This document shows, one piece after another, positions 40,993 through 50,328 of a DNA stretch of 54,170 bases. A program made the translations under genes and the position numbers. This DNA comes from Myxococcales bacterium (GTDB lineage: Bacteria; Myxococcota_A; UBA9160; SMWR01), in the NCBI GenBank assembly GCA_022561775.1, contig JADFQO010000019.1, positions 1-54,170 of the forward strand, in the 5' to 3' direction. A model generated the notes under the pieces. It saw only the letters and a program-made list of their open reading frames with translations. It was not told where the DNA came from and did not search any database. How positions within the stretch are numbered: the first letter of the stretch is position 1; every line of letters begins with the position of its first letter.

Positions 40993-41966
40993 TTGGGATT
41001 CACGATCGACTTGCATTCTTCGGGCATGGCCCGGTAGTCCTCCAGTGTGAACGCCATGTCGGGATGGGATTTCGCGAGGCCAACACAGATTTTCGCGTTG
41101 CTGCTGGCCGAGTCGGGCACGCTGCGCGGAAAACAGTCGGCATTCGTCAGCTTCCCTCTCTGCCCGCCGTCGCCCCTCGGGCCGTCGTCGCCTCCGTCAT
41201 CTCCCTCCTCGGAAGCCTCGCCTTCGCCACTTCCGAAAATCGGGTTGTTCGGATCCGCGAGCGCCGCGAGATCCAGCGGGCGAACCGGGATCAAGACCCT
41301 CCTTCGGTAAATCGGCGGTTCCTCCCCAGCCGGCGTCGGGTCGTCCATCAGGGACAGTCGGATCTCCACTGCCAATGGGAGGGAACTCGAATCGAGGAGC
41401 GTCGACGAGTCCCATTCGCTGCGGAGCTCGCCGTCCTCGCCGAGAAAGTTGAATCCGAAATAGTGGAGGCCCTCGGCGAGCAGGAACGATCCGTCGTCGT
41501 CCTGCCTCGGGAAGCCTTTGTCGAGGCTTTCGGGAAGGCGGGGCGACGTCCATCGATACAGCGAGATCGAATCGTCCGGGCCCGATTCCACCATGTAGGC
41601 GACGGTGGCGAGGTTCGTCTCGGCAGCGCCCGTTCGCGTCGGGTCGTGGTTTCGGGTGATGAATTTGAGCCGTTCGGACGCATCGCCACCGAGCCGGGTC
41701 TCGCCCAGGAAGATCCACGGGAATGCGAAGGGATCCATCTCTGGCGGTTTCACCAGGAGAAACGCGCCCTCGATATCGCGAGCGACGCGATCGAGGATCG
41801 CGCTCGCGCGCCGAATGCCACGGGTGTGGTTCGACGCGCGGGTGCTGGCGCGAGCGAGGTCGGTATAGAAGTTGAGCGCGACGAAGAAGACGACGCTGAT
41901 CAGCGCGACGACGCCCATCACTTCGATCAGCGTGAACCCTCCCCGTTTGCGCGGTCGGCCGCTCAC
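40983..41966 (-). CDS. gspJ: Type II secretion minor pseudopilin GspJ
   Basis: The product has 327 residues, starting at the GTG at 41966 that overlaps the gspI stop (GTGA). The prepilin cleavage site is G10-F11 with Glu at +5 (RKRGGFTLIEV). The core is similar to the GspJ family. It carries an unusual Gly/Asp/Glu-rich insertion (GSGEGEASEEGDDGGDD, about residues 255-285) before a Cys-containing C-terminal tail, longer than the usual ~200-residue GspJ. Confidence 0.88.
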   Translation of the reverse strand: MSGRPRKRGGFTLIEVMGVVALISVVFFVALNFYTDLARASTRASNHTRGIRRASAILDRVARDIEGAFLLVKPPEMDPFAFPWIFLGETRLGGDASERLKFITRNHDPTRTGAAETNLATVAYMVESGPDDSISLYRWTSPRLPESLDKGFPRQDDDGSFLLAEGLHYFGFNFLGEDGELRSEWDSSTLLDSSSLPLAVEIRLSLMDDPTPAGEEPPIYRRRVLIPVRPLDLAALADPNNPIFGSGEGEASEEGDDGGDDGPRGDGGQRGKLTNADCFPRSVPDSASSNAKICVGLAKSHPDMAFTLEDYRAMPEECKSIVNPKCR

Positions 41967-42499
41967 GGTTGCTCGGTCCCAACGGCGCGCTCGCCTAGTA
42001 CGCTCTCGGCCGCGAGCTTGGCGGCCGCATCCTCGTCGACCGCGAAGATGGTGCGCGTCACCGAACGCTCGTTGCCAGCTTCGAACCACGAAACCCAGAG
42101 CTCCACTTGAAGAAACGGCGTTGCGCCGGCGTTCGCCGCCCCGCTCTGTCCAGCTGGAATTGGCGTTCGTGGTCCGGCCGGACTCGAGCCCTGTTCTTGC
42201 TCTGAAGGGCTCTCGAAGATCGCGATCTGGACGGGTCTGACCTCCCACGTCACGGTGAATCCGTCCTCTTCTTCGGAGCGGGTGATTCCGATCTCGGGGG
42301 CCGCACCCGTTTCGAGTTCCAACTCGAACTCGCTGAGTTGCCAGTCCGCGAGCAACGAAGCCTCCAGCATGCGCCGGCTCTCGCCCTCGGAGCGCAACCC
42401 CCGAATCGCGACGGTCGCCAGCGTGGTGTAGAGGATCGCGAGGATCGCAACCGCACCGAGTACTTCGATGAGCGTGAAGCCGCCGTCAGAAATCCTCAT
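41963..42499 (-). CDS. gspI: Type II secretion minor pseudopilin GspI
   Basis: The product has 178 residues from the ATG at 42499 (MRISDGGFTLIEVLGAVAIL). Cleavage is expected at G7-F8 with Glu at +5. A beta-sheet domain follows, and a Ser/Pro/Ala-rich loop (SEQEQGSSPAGPRTPIP) is inserted before the last strands. It overlaps gspH by 14 bases. It initiates the pseudopilus tip with GspJ and GspK. Confidence 0.88.
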   Translation of the reverse strand: MRISDGGFTLIEVLGAVAILAILYTTLATVAIRGLRSEGESRRMLEASLLADWQLSEFELELETGAAPEIGITRSEEEDGFTVTWEVRPVQIAIFESPSEQEQGSSPAGPRTPIPAGQSGAANAGATPFLQVELWVSWFEAGNERSVTRTIFAVDEDAAAKLAAESVLGERAVGTEQP

Positions 42500-43106
42500 C
42501 GAGAATCCGCACCGTCTCGGCCAGGGGCAGGATCTCCAGCGCAAGTTCGCCACCACCGGGCTCGTTGAGCACGAGCATCGTGTACGAAGACGTTCCATCG
42601 CCCTCGAAGGTGATGAACGCTTCGCCGAAGTCGACGTCGCTAGTGGGTGTCTCGATCCACGCAAATTCGACGCCCCTGCCGAGAGTTTCGAGACGGCCGA
42701 GAGGCCCTGGCACAGCTTCAAAATTTCGCTCCGTTGCTGGCGGTGGCGCGAGGGAGAGCGGTGCGTTGATGCCGGGTTCGGTGGCTGGCTTTGCTGCCCG
42801 CGTTGTATTTGTGGAACCCTCTCCCTGCCACTCGAGCTTGTAGGTGCCAGCGTCGAGATCGACCGCCAACCGGTGGGGTATCCCGGTCATCACGGCGCGC
42901 TGTCGGCCGAAATCGATCCGTTCGACGATCTGCTCCGCGGATTGCCGCAGCTTGTGCGACTGCAGGGCGCTGAAGTTGGGCAGTGTGAGGCTCATCAGCA
43001 GTCCCCCGATGAGCAAGACCGCGAGAATTTCGAGCAGGGTGAACCCCGCCCGATCCCACGCGCGGTGTGCGCCTGCTCTCAGCTGTTCTCTCCGTCGGCG
43101 AGCCAA
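42486..43106 (-). CDS. gspH: Type II secretion pseudopilin GspH
   Basis: The product has 206 residues if it starts at the TTG at 43106; no ATG or GTG precedes the conserved segment. The prepilin motif is DRAGFTLLEILAVLLI with cleavage at G21-F22 and Glu at +5. The central region has a Pro/Ala-rich loop (about residues 100-130). It overlaps gspG by 28 bases, so the start is uncertain. Confidence 0.82.
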   Translation of the reverse strand: MARRRREQLRAGAHRAWDRAGFTLLEILAVLLIGGLLMSLTLPNFSALQSHKLRQSAEQIVERIDFGRQRAVMTGIPHRLAVDLDAGTYKLEWQGEGSTNTTRAAKPATEPGINAPLSLAPPPATERNFEAVPGPLGRLETLGRGVEFAWIETPTSDVDFGEAFITFEGDGTSSYTMLVLNEPGGGELALEILPLAETVRILDEDF

Positions 43107-43555
43107 TTGCCGATGTCGGCATCGACGCCTTCACCGCCGGGTTCGCCGTCTGACCCGTAGGACCAGAGGTCGAACGAGTGGTCGTTGTTCTGTCCTGGCT
43201 GTTCGTACTCATAGGGATTGCCCCAGGGGTCTTCGGGTATGCGTCTTTTCTGGAGGTATCCACCTGGGGGGAAGTTCCTGGCGTCGCTGGGTTCGTTCAC
43301 CAGCGCATCGAGACCCTGCTCGGTGGTGGGATAGTGGGCGTTGTCCATGCGGTAGAGTTCGAGCACGGATTCGAGGTTCGAGATCTGAACGCTCGCCGCG
43401 GTGATGCGGCCCTTGTCGACCTGCGCAAAGATGGAGACACCGACGATCGTGCTGAGCAACCCGATGATCAGCACTACGGCCATGATTTCAATCAGTGTGA
43501 AACCCGCGTTCTTGCTTGCTTGAACCAACGGTTCTCGCTCGGCAGTTTCGGGCAT
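43079..43555 (-). CDS. gspG: Type II secretion major pseudopilin GspG
   Basis: The product has 158 residues. An 18-residue leader ends at G18-F19 (NAGFTLIEIMAVVLIIGLL), with Glu at +5. The GspG signature follows: YRMDNAHYPTTEQGLDALV, PGGYLQKRRIPEDPWGNPYEY and DLWSYGSDGEPGGEG, the calcium-binding C-terminal loop. It is the main subunit of the pseudopilus. Confidence 0.97.
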   Translation of the reverse strand: MPETAEREPLVQASKNAGFTLIEIMAVVLIIGLLSTIVGVSIFAQVDKGRITAASVQISNLESVLELYRMDNAHYPTTEQGLDALVNEPSDARNFPPGGYLQKRRIPEDPWGNPYEYEQPGQNNDHSFDLWSYGSDGEPGGEGVDADIGNWLADGENS

Positions 43556-43570
43556 CTGTGTTCCTCCAAT

Positions 43571-44797
43571 TCAGGAAATCGAGCTGGTGACCTGAAGCAG
43601 CGGTACGAGTGTCGCGAGGATGATGACCACGACGATTCCCACCATCAGCAGAATCAGCAGGGGCTCGAGCAATGCGGTCAATCGAGACATCGTGGTTTCG
43701 ACTTGTTCTTCGTAGGTATCGGCGATCTTGGAGAGCATCGATTCGAGCTGTCCACTGCGCTCTCCGACTTCGATCATATGGGTCACCATGGGCGGAAACT
43801 CGCCGCTGTTTCGCAGCGGAGCCGCCACGCTAGCGCCTTCTGTGATGCTCTCACGAGCAGCGTCGATCGCGTGCCCCAGCACCGTATTGTTTGCGACGTC
43901 TTTCGCGGTATCGAGGGCGCGGACGATCGGGAGGCCGCCCGCGAGCAGCGTCGCGAGGGTTCGTGAAAAGCGCGCAATCGCGATGATGCGCACCGTTCGA
44001 CCGATCACCGGCAGGCGCAGTTGGAGGGAGTCGAAGGTTTCGCGCCCGCGAGGGGTCCCGATGGCGGCGCGCAGACCCATTGCCAAGCACGCGAAGCCGA
44101 GTCCGATCGCCCACCACCAATCTCGCGCAAAGTTGGACAGCGCGATGATCCAACGGGTGTAGAAGGGGAGTTCTTGATTGAGGCTGGTCAGCAGCTCGGT
44201 AATCTGGGGCAGCACGACGGTCACCAATACGCCCACCACGAGCATCGCAAAGGCGAACATCACGCTGGGATAGATGAGGATTGAACTCACCTTGTTCCGC
44301 ATTCGAACCTGACTCTCCAGGTAGTCGGCCAACCGCTCGAGCACGGTTTCGAGCGCGCCGCCGGCTTCTCCTGCGCGGACCATGCTGACGTAGAGGTCCG
44401 GGAAGACTTCGGTTTGAGCGAGCGCATCGGCAAAATGCGCTCCCTCGTTGACGCGGTCCCGGACTTTCCCCAGTGCGGTGCGCAACCGGAGGTTTTCGGT
44501 CTGTTCGGTGAGAGCACTGAGCCCCTCGACGAGCGGGATGCCCGAACTCAACAGCGTTGCGATCTGGCGGGTGGCGATCGCGAGGTCGAGCGGGGGGATC
44601 CGCGAAAAACTCGGTAGCTGGAAGCTGCGCCCCGTCGCCGCCTGGACGCTCGAGGTACCTCGTTGTTCGACGAGTTCGGTCGGGTAGACGCCGTCTTTTC
44701 GCAGCTTGGTGCGGGCCGATCGCGAGGTTTCGGCGTCGAGAAGTCCGTGGATGGACTTGCCGGCCGCATTGACCCCTTTGAACGCATAAACCGCCAC
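43571..44797 (-). CDS. gspF: Type II secretion inner-membrane protein GspF
   Basis: The product has 408 residues with the two GspF domains. The N-terminal part is MAVYAFKGVNAAGKSIHGLLDAE, followed by PPLDLAIATRQIATLLSSGIPLVEGL. The repeated domain includes RFSRTLATLLAGGLPIVRAL. Three hydrophobic segments are seen, with the last (LLEPLLILLMVGIVVVIILATLVPLLQV) at the C-terminus. It forms the platform that converts GspE rotation into pseudopilus assembly. Confidence 0.96.
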   Translation of the reverse strand: MAVYAFKGVNAAGKSIHGLLDAETSRSARTKLRKDGVYPTELVEQRGTSSVQAATGRSFQLPSFSRIPPLDLAIATRQIATLLSSGIPLVEGLSALTEQTENLRLRTALGKVRDRVNEGAHFADALAQTEVFPDLYVSMVRAGEAGGALETVLERLADYLESQVRMRNKVSSILIYPSVMFAFAMLVVGVLVTVVLPQITELLTSLNQELPFYTRWIIALSNFARDWWWAIGLGFACLAMGLRAAIGTPRGRETFDSLQLRLPVIGRTVRIIAIARFSRTLATLLAGGLPIVRALDTAKDVANNTVLGHAIDAARESITEGASVAAPLRNSGEFPPMVTHMIEVGERSGQLESMLSKIADTYEEQVETTMSRLTALLEPLLILLMVGIVVVIILATLVPLLQVTSSIS

Positions 44798-44804
44798 GGA
44801 AGCC

Positions 44805-46550
44805 TCAGATCTGGACTACGTTGCCTTCTTCCTCGGTTGCTCGTAACACTTCTGCACTCGAGGTGATCCCCTGCAAGACCTTGAGTGCGCCATCGCCGCG
44901 CAGTGTGCGCATGCCCTTGCGGACCGCGGCCTGCTTGATGGTTTTGGAATCGATGTTCTGGGATACCAGGCCGCGGAGTTCATCGTCAATCAGCATCAGC
45001 TCGAAGATCCCGACCCGGCCCCGGTAGCCGGTGAAGTTGCACTCCGCGCAGCCCTTGGCGCGGTAGACCTTCCCTGGGTGCTCCGGTGGACGCACTCCGA
45101 TCTCCCTGAGTTCCTCGGGCGTGGGCGTGTAGCCTTCCCGGCAGTGTTTGCACAGGACTCGGACGAGCCGTTGCGCGAGGACCGCCACCAGCGATGAGCC
45201 CACGAGAAAGGGTTCGACCCCCATGTCCACGAGGCGGGTGATGGCGCTCGGCGCGTCGTTGGTGTGCAGCGTCGAAAAGACGAGGTGGCCGGTCAGGGAC
45301 GCCTGGATCGCGATCTCCGCGGTCTCGAGATCGCGAATCTCTCCGATCAGGATCACGTTCGGATCCTGGCGCAGGATCGACCGCAATCCGCTCGCAAAGC
45401 TAAGCCCGATCTTCGGGTTGATCTCGATCTGCCCGATACCCTTGAGCTGGATCTCGACCGGATCGTCGAGCGTGACGATGTTCTTGTCCGTCGAGTTGAT
45501 CGACGAGAGGGCGGCGTAGAGGGTGGTCGTCTTGCCGCTGCCGGTCGGTCCAGTGACGAGGATGATCCCGTTCGGGCGGGTGATCAGCTTCTGGATTGCG
45601 GCCATTTGCTGCTTGCCAAAGCCGATCCGCTCGAGGTTGGTCATCTCCGTCGTGCGCGGAAGCAGACGCAGAACCACGCGCTCGCCGTGGGTGACCGGCA
45701 GGGTCGAGAGCCGCACGTCGTAATCGCGCCCGGCGATCTTGAGTCGAATCCGGCCGTCCTGGGGAAGTCGGCGCTCGGCGATGTTGAGGCCGCCCATGAT
45801 CTTGATGCGCGAAACGATGCTCGCCTGGAGAGATCGCGGAAGCGGTTTGATGGGCTCGTAGAGTACGTCGTCGATGCGGAAGCGCACGCGCAGCTCGGTC
45901 TCGAAGGGCTCGAGGTGGATGTCGCTCGCGCGCTCCTTGACGGCGTGTTGAAGCAGTGAGTTGACCAGCTTGATGATCGGCGAATCATCGGAGGCTTCGA
46001 GCAGGTCCTGGGGTTCCTGGCTGATCTCGCTCGCCAGGGTGTCGAGGTCCTCGGCGGCATCCTCGGCGAGCGCATCCGTCTCGGTGGCACCGCGGTCGTA
46101 GACCTCGTTGATCGCACCCAGGATCGTACGTTGATTGGCGAGTTCCAGCTGGATTTCCGCGCCTTCGAAGAGCAGGCGAAGGTCGTCGAGGGGTGCGGTG
46201 TTCAGGGGATTGGTGACGGCCACGCGGATCGCACCATCGGCTGTTTGCTGAATCGGCAGGATTCCGTGGGTCTTCGCAAAGCCGATCGGCACGCGTTCGA
46301 TCAGATCCTCGTCGATGTCGCCGGTATCGATGCTGGGAAGGACCGGCAGGCCGAGTTGTTGACTCAGGGCTTCCAGCACCTGGTCAGCGCTCACGTGACC
46401 GGATGAAATTAAGTGGTCGGCGAGCCGGCCGCCATTTGCGGCCTGGGTCGCGCGGGCTCCGTCGAGTTGCTCCTCGGTGAGCTTGGTGGTGTCCAGCAGA
46501 ATCGCACCCAGGTCCTCGCGGGCTCGCTCGGGTTGGGGTGCTTCACTCAT
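44805..46550 (-). CDS. gspE: Type II secretion ATPase GspE
   Basis: The product has 581 residues. An N-terminal GspL-binding domain (residues about 15-150) is followed by the ATPase. Walker A is GPTGSGKTTT (about 331-340), the Asp box is IVTLDDPVEIQLKGIGQ, Walker B is PNVILIGEIRDLETA and the His box is FSTLHTNDAPSAI. The tetracysteine zinc finger is CKHC...CAEC. The start overlaps gspD by 4 bases. It powers secretion through the outer-membrane secretin. Confidence 0.97.
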   Translation of the reverse strand: MSEAPQPERAREDLGAILLDTTKLTEEQLDGARATQAANGGRLADHLISSGHVSADQVLEALSQQLGLPVLPSIDTGDIDEDLIERVPIGFAKTHGILPIQQTADGAIRVAVTNPLNTAPLDDLRLLFEGAEIQLELANQRTILGAINEVYDRGATETDALAEDAAEDLDTLASEISQEPQDLLEASDDSPIIKLVNSLLQHAVKERASDIHLEPFETELRVRFRIDDVLYEPIKPLPRSLQASIVSRIKIMGGLNIAERRLPQDGRIRLKIAGRDYDVRLSTLPVTHGERVVLRLLPRTTEMTNLERIGFGKQQMAAIQKLITRPNGIILVTGPTGSGKTTTLYAALSSINSTDKNIVTLDDPVEIQLKGIGQIEINPKIGLSFASGLRSILRQDPNVILIGEIRDLETAEIAIQASLTGHLVFSTLHTNDAPSAITRLVDMGVEPFLVGSSLVAVLAQRLVRVLCKHCREGYTPTPEELREIGVRPPEHPGKVYRAKGCAECNFTGYRGRVGIFELMLIDDELRGLVSQNIDSKTIKQAAVRKGMRTLRGDGALKVLQGITSSAEVLRATEEEGNVVQI

Positions 46551-49105
46551 GGTTCTTCCGCTTCTCCCTCGAAAACCACGACCACGAACGGCTCGAGGCC
46601 GTGAACGTCCCGCATGAATTGGGCGGCGCGCTCAGCTGTGTCGATCGCGGGAAACGGGCCGATCTGCAGCTCGAAGTAGAGCAAGCCGTCGACATCGTTC
46701 GAAACCAGCGTGCCATCGTAGCCCTCGTCGATCAGTTCCTGAAGCGCGTCGACGGCTTTGTCGACGTCATTTCCGAGCAGGGCCTGGACCGCGTAGCCGG
46801 GCGCGTGTAGGGCGGCGAGCCGTGCAGCCTCCGCCTCTGCGCGCGCGATGATCTGCTCGGCCTCGATTTCGCCGATGCGCTGCTCCGGGTAGCGGGCTTC
46901 GTGACCGAGCACGGCGATCCGCACGGGATTGTCGCCGAGGGGTTCGTATGCCTCGCCGGCCGCTGCGGCGGCTTTCTGGCGCTTGCGCTCGGCGGCGCGC
47001 TCGCGCTCCGACCACTCGAGGCCCTGTTGCGAAGACCTGGCGAATTCCTCGCGCTTGCGGATCGTCTGGCGTTCGAGGTCCTGCGGCGAGCGGATGATGT
47101 GGGGGGTCAGAAACACCAGCAGGTTGATCTTGCGCAGCTCTCGGGTGCTGGATTTGAACGCCCAGCCGAGGATCGGAATATCGCCGAGGTACGGGACCTT
47201 GGAAACCGAGTCCTGATACTCGTCGCTCAGCAGGCCGCCGATCACGACGGTCTCGCCGTCGCGGACCACCACGGTGTTTTCGATCACGCGGTTGGTGAGC
47301 GGCACGCCGACGTCCTCGGGATTGCCGAGCGCCGCCAGGCCGAACGCAATCGCACTGATCTCCTGGTAGATTTCCAAGCGCAGGCTGTCGCCCTCGGTGA
47401 TCTGGGGCGTCACGCGCAGCGTGACGCCGATGTCGTGGCGCTCGATGCTCACCGAGGTCGCAGGGATGAAGGAGCCGCCACCGCTCGTCGGGGCTTGAGT
47501 GGAAGCGGATTGGACCCGGCTGGTGATGATCGGGATGTTCTGCCCGATGCGGATCTCGGCCTCCTCGTTGTCCATCGTGAGGATGTGCGGGGCCGCGATG
47601 ATGTTGGTGCCGCTGTCGCCCGCGGCCGCGCGGATGATCGCGTCGATCACGGTGCCGTTACCGATGACATTTCCATCTGGGTCACGCTCGATCGTGTCGC
47701 GAAGGAATCGCTGGACGAGCGGCGCCCCGCCCGCGATGGCGGCTCCGATGGGTCCACCCATCAGAAATCCCTCGGCGGCCGGCGCGATCACGGTGGTCAA
47801 CTCCGTGTTGCCATTGATGAAGCGAAACAAACCGCTGAAGCCGAGATTTTCGGAATCCGTGATGTCGACCTCCATGATCAGCGCCTCGACCAGCACCTGC
47901 GGGCGCTCGACGTCGAGTTTGGCGATCACTTCGGAGAGCGTCTCGAAGCCCTCGCGGCTGGCTTGGATCACCAGCGAGTTGGTGGCGGGATCCGCGGTGA
48001 TCTTGACGCCCTCCGCGAGGCCCGCGACGACCGCGCGCAGCGCCGTGGCGCCCTGGCCGCCAGCGGCCAGGGCGCTGGGCGAGCCCAGCGTGCCGCTGAC
48101 CAGCGACGAGAGCGTGAGCGCGAGTTCCTCCGCATCCGCGTGCTGGAGGTAGTAGACGTGAATCCGGCCGCCGCCGCTGACCGGGATGTCCAGTCGGTCG
48201 ATGAGCTTGCGCACCTCCTGCATCCGGGCACGGGGTGCCAGCGCGATCACGGAGTTGGTGCGCTCGTCGGTAATGAGTCGAACCTTGTCGCGACCGAGCG
48301 CGCCGCCGCCCGATCTATCCGAGCTCTTGCTGCTCGACGAACTCCGGGTGGTTCGCCGGCTCGAACTGCTTCGGCTCGAGCGGGTTGACGCGACCTCGGC
48401 GCCGTAGATTTCGGAGACCTGGTTGGCGAGGATGGACGCGTCCGCGTGTTCGATCTTGAAGACGGCGAGTTCGTCCTGATAGGTCTCTACGTCGATGGCC
48501 TCCATGATCGCCATGAGGCGGCGGATGTTCGTGGCGGCTTCGGTCAGGATGACCATGTTGGTCGGCGCGTAGGCCTCGATGCTGCCGTCCTTCGAGACCA
48601 GCGGTTTCAGCGTGTTGGTGATCGAGTCGGCGTCGATGTAGCGGAGCGGGATCAACCGCGTCACGAAGCGGTCGGTGTTCGGGGGCGCCAAGGCGCTCTT
48701 TGCCGTCTCGATATTGCTCTGCTTGGCGTCTCGCACGGGAATGATCTTCAAAGCCCCGCCCGGGGTTTCGACGGTCGTAAAACCCTTGACCTGGAGGACG
48801 GACTCGAAGACCGCGTAGGCCTGCTCCTTGGTGATCCGGGTGGGCGACTTGATGGTGACCTTGCCCCGCACGCGTTCGTCGTAGATGAAATTCCGGTTGG
48901 TCATCTTCGAGATCGCGTCGATGATCGTGGTGATTTCCGCGTTGTTGAAGTCGAGCTGGACGAGGTCGTCCCCTTCGATCGCTTTGGATCGATCCAGTTC
49001 GTCCGCGAACCCCGTCCCCGAACCGAGACCCAGCAGCGCGATGCTCAACAGTGCCGCTGCGAGCACTCCAGCGCGCCAGGTCGTCGCGTTCGAACGCCTG
49101 TTCAT
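46547..49105 (-). CDS. gspD: Type II secretion secretin GspD with C-terminal SPOR-like domain
   Basis: The product has 852 residues. It has a signal peptide, then N0 (LDFNNAEITTIIDAISKMTNRNFIYD), N1 to N3 domains (RLIPLRYIDADSITNTLKPLVS; VYYLQHADAEELALTLSSL) and the secretin core (LVEALIMEVDI, ending with VPYLGDIPILGWAF and LLVFLTPHIIRS). A Ser/Arg-rich stretch (SSRSSSSRRTTRSSSSSKSS, about 237-275) interrupts the N2 region. After the core, a Lys/Ala/Glu-rich linker leads to residues about 768-845 (YAVQALLGNDVDKAVDALQELIDEGYDG, then LLYFELQIGPFPAIDTAERAAQF). This resembles a SPOR peptidoglycan-binding domain, which is unusual for a GspD. It may replace a pilotin or S-domain for targeting. Confidence 0.93.
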   Translation of the reverse strand: MNRRSNATTWRAGVLAAALLSIALLGLGSGTGFADELDRSKAIEGDDLVQLDFNNAEITTIIDAISKMTNRNFIYDERVRGKVTIKSPTRITKEQAYAVFESVLQVKGFTTVETPGGALKIIPVRDAKQSNIETAKSALAPPNTDRFVTRLIPLRYIDADSITNTLKPLVSKDGSIEAYAPTNMVILTEAATNIRRLMAIMEAIDVETYQDELAVFKIEHADASILANQVSEIYGAEVASTRSSRSSSSRRTTRSSSSSKSSDRSGGGALGRDKVRLITDERTNSVIALAPRARMQEVRKLIDRLDIPVSGGGRIHVYYLQHADAEELALTLSSLVSGTLGSPSALAAGGQGATALRAVVAGLAEGVKITADPATNSLVIQASREGFETLSEVIAKLDVERPQVLVEALIMEVDITDSENLGFSGLFRFINGNTELTTVIAPAAEGFLMGGPIGAAIAGGAPLVQRFLRDTIERDPDGNVIGNGTVIDAIIRAAAGDSGTNIIAAPHILTMDNEEAEIRIGQNIPIITSRVQSASTQAPTSGGGSFIPATSVSIERHDIGVTLRVTPQITEGDSLRLEIYQEISAIAFGLAALGNPEDVGVPLTNRVIENTVVVRDGETVVIGGLLSDEYQDSVSKVPYLGDIPILGWAFKSSTRELRKINLLVFLTPHIIRSPQDLERQTIRKREEFARSSQQGLEWSERERAAERKRQKAAAAAGEAYEPLGDNPVRIAVLGHEARYPEQRIGEIEAEQIIARAEAEAARLAALHAPGYAVQALLGNDVDKAVDALQELIDEGYDGTLVSNDVDGLLYFELQIGPFPAIDTAERAAQFMRDVHGLEPFVVVVFEGEAEEP

Positions 49106-49133
49106 TTCGGCCCTCGCATGGGCTTTCGATCCC

Positions 49134-50021
49134 TCATCGAGGCGGGGTGATCACTCGGTGGTGAGTCTTTCCGTTCGGGTCCACGGTGACGATTTCCACC
49201 TCCTCCGGATCGGTCAGCGCGGACAGAATCTTAGTGCTGGGCCCCATGTCGCTGACGGGAACTCCGCCGATTTCGGTGATCACCTCGCCGTTTTGGATCC
49301 CGATCTCTTCGAAGATGCTTCCCGCCTGGATGGCGCTGAGCTGGAGGCCCGTGACCCGCCCTTCCGGGTCGATCTCGGGCACGATTCTCGCCTGGGAATA
49401 GAGGCTGGAGGTATCTAGCGCCGCCGATTCGGTTCTCTTGGCCGTCGGCTTGCGCGCCGTTCGGGTACTCTTGCGCTTCGCCGCTCGGGCGGTCGTCGCT
49501 CGGGTGGACGGCTTTTTGCGCTTTGAGCTCGCCACCGACGTGCCCGCCGGATCGTCGTCGTCGAGGCTCAGCGACCGGCGGCTGCCGTTTTCGAGCAAAA
49601 CGACTCGCCGACGTTCGATTCCGACGATGGCCGCGTTCTGGATCTGATCGCCCACGCGAACCGCCGAGATCACCCCCTTGCCGATTTCCTCTACCGAGGC
49701 CCAGGAGAGCGCGGGGTCGGCTGCAGCGATGGTTCCCCACAATTTCAGCGGCAGCTCGGTTTCCTTGAGTTCTTCGTCGGTAGGTGCGGGTGGGCTGGCC
49801 GGTCCCGAGAGTCTGGCGGAGTGAAAAAGGTTGCGTCGGGTGATCTGTTGGCGGTCGTTCCAGGTGCGGCTCTGGGGGCCACTGCGCGGCCCCGATTCGA
49901 CCGCTCGCTCTGGCGACTGGCTGAGCAGCGCGGCGATGATGGCGTTTGCGGTATTGGCCAGCAAGAAGCAGCAGAGCGTGAAGAGCGCAGCATTGGCGAG
50001 CCAGCCCAGGTATCGGACCAT
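49134..50021 (-). CDS. gspC: Type II secretion protein GspC with PDZ domain
   Basis: The product has 295 residues. An N-terminal membrane helix (LGWLANAALFTLCCFLLANTANAII) is followed by an HR domain (about 75-150: LPLKLWGTIAAADPALSWASVEE...). A basic linker (SKRKKPSTRATTARAAKRK...) and a C-terminal PDZ domain (about 215-290: GSIFEEIGIQNGEVITEIGGVPVSDMGPS) complete it. The linker is unusually Lys/Arg-rich. It connects the inner-membrane platform to GspD N0 and is the first gene of the operon. Confidence 0.88.
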   Translation of the reverse strand: MVRYLGWLANAALFTLCCFLLANTANAIIAALLSQSPERAVESGPRSGPQSRTWNDRQQITRRNLFHSARLSGPASPPAPTDEELKETELPLKLWGTIAAADPALSWASVEEIGKGVISAVRVGDQIQNAAIVGIERRRVVLLENGSRRSLSLDDDDPAGTSVASSKRKKPSTRATTARAAKRKSTRTARKPTAKRTESAALDTSSLYSQARIVPEIDPEGRVTGLQLSAIQAGSIFEEIGIQNGEVITEIGGVPVSDMGPSTKILSALTDPEEVEIVTVDPNGKTHHRVITPPR

Positions 50022-50328
50022 GAAGTGTTCGCCCCCTTCAACCAGTATACCCGGCGCCCCGGCGGCTTGCAGTGCTTCCTTCGCGATTTCAGGCAGTTAC
50101 AAGACCGTATGCCCTATCGGCAGATCGACATCCGAGCCTTTGGGACACCGTCCGGAGCCCGGCCGTTCGCTCAGGGGTCGGTGCGAACGATCCCCAGCGC
50201 GCGGTGCGCCGGCAGCGCTGAAATCGCGTCTTTGCCCTCCGCCCGCCATTGACAACCGGGGCCGCGGGCCAAACTTTGATGGCCACTGCGCCAAGACTCG
50301 GGCAAATCGGGGGAGGTAGGGTTCAAAC
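50022..50328 (+). promoter_or_regulatory. Divergent gsp / dnaK intergenic region with candidate dnaK promoter
   Basis: This 307-base gap separates gspC (minus) and dnaK (plus). The best plus-strand promoter is TTGACA at 50249-50254 with a weak -10 at about 50272-50277 (AACTTT, 17-base spacer). GGGGGAGGTAGGG just before the dnaK ATG is a strong ribosome binding site. No CIRCE inverted repeat and no clear sigma-32-type box was found, so heat regulation is not evident. No gene is seen. Confidence 0.4.

Noticed and set aside
46901..48388. 495-residue plus-strand ORF
   Set aside because: Antisense of gspD; Arg/Asp/Gly-rich with no domain.
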